Below are positions 62,189 to 64,000 of a DNA stretch of 64,000 nt, one piece after another. A program made the position numbers and the translations under genes. This DNA comes from Pseudoalteromonas rubra (GTDB taxonomy: Bacteria > Pseudomonadota > Gammaproteobacteria > Enterobacterales > Alteromonadaceae). Each line of letters opens with the position of its first letter. The stretch's first letter is position 1. Under the pieces are notes generated by a model that was not told the origin of the DNA, did no database searches, and saw only the letters and a program-made list of their open reading frames with translations. The stretch lies in the NCBI RefSeq assembly GCF_000238295.3, contig NZ_AHCD03000044.1, positions 186,001 to 250,000 on the forward strand, in the 5' to 3' direction.

Positions 62189-64000
62189 ATGACGATTGAG
62201 CAGAAATTGGAAAGTGCACGACTGGAGTTGCTTGATATGGGGCTGCGGGCAAACCCACAGCTAAACTATCGTAGCAGTGGAAAAGCGATAGATATAATAG
62301 ACGAAAAGTCTGAGCAAGTTTTTGAGTTGCTTGTCGAAAAAGAGAAAACAATGAGCTTTTTGCCATTACCAAAGGCTTATCAAAACAACATCAGCGACGA
62401 TGATCAAAGCACTTTTTTTCAGTCTGATGAAGACACTGAGTTACCTCCGCTGGATTTGTATTTGGAGCAGCAAAAGGGGGAGGCACGATTTAGCGATAAG
62501 TATCTTCAAACCGGGCTTATGCCTGCAAAGCTTGATAAGGCACTTTTAAAATTAGAGGCGGATGCACATACAATGCTGCAAGAGCAGGGTATAGAAGTAA
62601 TGTACCTGGGGCTTGGGTTTTTGCAATGGCATGAACCGTCCAATACGCGTGTGTCGCGCTACGCACCTTTGATCCTGGTCCCCGTAAAGCTTACAAGGTC
62701 GTCCGCGAGGGATAGCTTTAAGCTGAAATATACGGGTGAGGAGCTGGGCTCTAACCTGACGCTGGCCGCAAAATTGAGAACCGAATTCAAACTACAATTA
62801 CCTACTTACACGGTTGAAACTACTTTAGCAGACTATTATCAAGCAGTTGCGAATGCTGTCGAGAAGCAATCAAGCTGGACAGTCCACCCGGATAAAATCG
62901 GTCTGGGGCTCTTCTCGTTCGGCAAGTTTCAAATGTATATGGATTTAGATCCGAGTGGCTGGCCAGAAGGAAAAAAACCTGGACAGCTGCCGCTCATGAC
63001 ACGCCTTTTGAGTGAGGGGTTTAGCTCAGCAACCGAGTACAACACCAGTGAATTGGCGCACCCAGAAAAGCTTCATTTGGTAAAAGATGCAGACTCCAGT
63101 CAGATAGCGGCGATTTTGGCAATGAAGTCGGGTGCTGATTTTATCATTCAGGGTCCACCTGGTACTGGCAAGTCTCAAACCATTACCAACATCATTGCTG
63201 AGGCAGTTGCTTTGGGTAAAAAAGTGCTGTTTGTGGCACAGAAAATGGCGGCACTGGAGGTGGTGAAGAAGCGGCTTGATGAAACTCACCTCGGGCTTGC
63301 CGTGCTCGAACTGCACAGCCACAAAAGTACCAAGAAAGTGGTACTGGCTTCTATTTCAGAGTCACTGGCACAAGGCAAGCCCCAGATAGTAGACAGAGGG
63401 CAAGAGTTTGCTGAGCTTACAGCCGCCAAATCACTACTGGATTCTTATGCGAAAGAAGTGCGAGTGCCCATTCTCAATAGCAAAATCAATTATATCAGTG
63501 CACTGGGTAAGCTGATGCTGCTCGAGCAAGCGTCAACAGGCAAACCAATACCACTGTTGCCATTTAGCTTGTTTTCACAATGGACAGACGAAACATACCA
63601 TCAAGTAATAAAAGTTGTCGACGAACTGGTCCAGCAGATACAGCTAATGGGGGAGCCAGCCGCGCACCCGTTTGCTATGTCTACCCGACAGGACTTTTCT
63701 CCCGCGATGCATCAGGCGTTATCCGTTGAGATGCTAGCATTGAGCGATGAAATAACAGCAGTGGTTGCTCATAGTCAAACGGTTGCAGACCACATACAGC
63801 TTGAAAGCCCCGACAGCTTGCAGGCAGTATCTCAATTGATTTCCACCGCTCGCTGGCTGTCTGAGGTGCCTGAGCTTCATGGCGTACAAGTAGATAACCC
63901 GGTGTGGGTTTCGGACGAGCAACAGGTAGTACGTGGCCTGGAGAGTCTTGAGCGCGCCATGTTGCTTAAAAAGGCAGTTCAAGCAGAGTTTATTGCACTT
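62189..64000 (+). CDS. DUF4011-type superfamily 1 helicase/AAA ATPase (partial, continues past the window)
   Basis: The + strand is open from the ATG at 62189 to the window end, at least 604 residues. Residues 1-70 resemble the DUF4011 N-terminus (RLELLDMGLRANPQLNYRS). The Walker A motif FIIQGPPGTGKSQTITNI is near residue 322, after a divergent region of about 250 residues, and KKVLFVAQKMAALEVV follows. Full-length members are 1,200-2,000 residues, often with DUF3320 or a nuclease domain at the C-terminus, and are common in defence islands. The end lies outside the window, so the effector domain is unknown. Confidence 0.82.
   Translation, partial: MTIEQKLESARLELLDMGLRANPQLNYRSSGKAIDIIDEKSEQVFELLVEKEKTMSFLPLPKAYQNNISDDDQSTFFQSDEDTELPPLDLYLEQQKGEARFSDKYLQTGLMPAKLDKALLKLEADAHTMLQEQGIEVMYLGLGFLQWHEPSNTRVSRYAPLILVPVKLTRSSARDSFKLKYTGEELGSNLTLAAKLRTEFKLQLPTYTVETTLADYYQAVANAVEKQSSWTVHPDKIGLGLFSFGKFQMYMDLDPSGWPEGKKPGQLPLMTRLLSEGFSSATEYNTSELAHPEKLHLVKDADSSQIAAILAMKSGADFIIQGPPGTGKSQTITNIIAEAVALGKKVLFVAQKMAALEVVKKRLDETHLGLAVLELHSHKSTKKVVLASISESLAQGKPQIVDRGQEFAELTAAKSLLDSYAKEVRVPILNSKINYISALGKLMLLEQASTGKPIPLLPFSLFSQWTDETYHQVIKVVDELVQQIQLMGEPAAHPFAMSTRQDFSPAMHQALSVEMLALSDEITAVVAHSQTVADHIQLESPDSLQAVSQLISTARWLSEVPELHGVQVDNPVWVSDEQQVVRGLESLERAMLLKKAVQAEFIAL

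Overview
The window reads as chromosomal DNA of a marine gammaproteobacterium, most likely Pseudoalteromonas or a close relative. This rests on the gene mix: a tambjamine-like fatty-amine gene set, a GGDEF/TonB receptor/YfiR operon, many secreted proteins, a chitin-binding module, and a small peptide with a KLKLSKKSIKQLS-type leader. There is no rRNA or tRNA to fix the genus, so this is an inference.

Region 1 (about 1.2-18.7 kb) is a biosynthetic gene cluster, almost all on the + strand and tightly packed. It encodes a fatty acyl-AMP ligase, a dedicated acyl carrier protein, a membrane desaturase, an AlkB-like di-iron hydroxylase with its own ferredoxin-reductase, an acyl-CoA-dehydrogenase-like enzyme, and a fused aminotransferase/acyl-thioester reductase. 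It also encodes a DUF4260-DUF2156 fusion related to the aminoacyl-transfer domain of MprF, a gamma-glutamylputrescine-oxidase-like flavoenzyme, a carnitine/choline acyltransferase homologue, an SDR, a PHBH-fold flavoenzyme, a hydrolase and an NAD(P)-binding protein. The simplest model is that a fatty acid is loaded on the ACP, desaturated and/or hydroxylated, released reductively as an aldehyde, transaminated to an alkylamine and then decorated. The ligase/ACP/dehydrogenase/aminotransferase-reductase set resembles the alkylamine arm of tambjamine biosynthesis, but no pyrrole genes are present and the tailoring set is different, so the product may be new.

Region 2 (18.9-33.9 kb) is ordinary and accessory chromosome: a membrane protein, a secreted chitin-binding-module protein, a MaoC-like protein, a TetR regulator with a perfect palindromic operator, a three-gene c-di-GMP operon (diguanylate cyclase, TonB receptor, YfiR-like protein), a DUF429 protein, a GNAT, a YHYH lipoprotein with an EF-hand partner, and a TauE-type permease.

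Region 3 (34.0-37.6 kb) has the folate-independent methionine synthase pair MesX/MesD. It is preceded by an array of MetJ-box-like octamers and a structured leader. A secreted kelch protein follows.

Region 4 (37.6-53.3 kb) is accessory. It holds an AT-rich TM-GAF protein with a 70-residue partner, a secreted PI-PLC-like enzyme, small secreted proteins, a GST, a secreted esterase, a RecQ helicase, a family of palindromic intergenic repeats with an 82-bp tandem form, and a 58-residue peptide gene that looks like an orphan RiPP precursor. It ends in an AT-rich island with a DUF4365 nuclease-like protein, a DUF4431-like membrane protein, a ParA-like ATPase overlapping a SIR2 protein (a candidate two-gene anti-phage system), and an orphan Phd-type antitoxin.

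Region 5 (53.4-64 kb) has a three-gene minus-strand operon for secreted CBM2/PKD/YceI and planctomycete-type cytochrome (DUF1592/DUF1588) and DUF1552 proteins, two proteins of unknown function, and the 5' part of a large DUF4011-type helicase that runs off the window.
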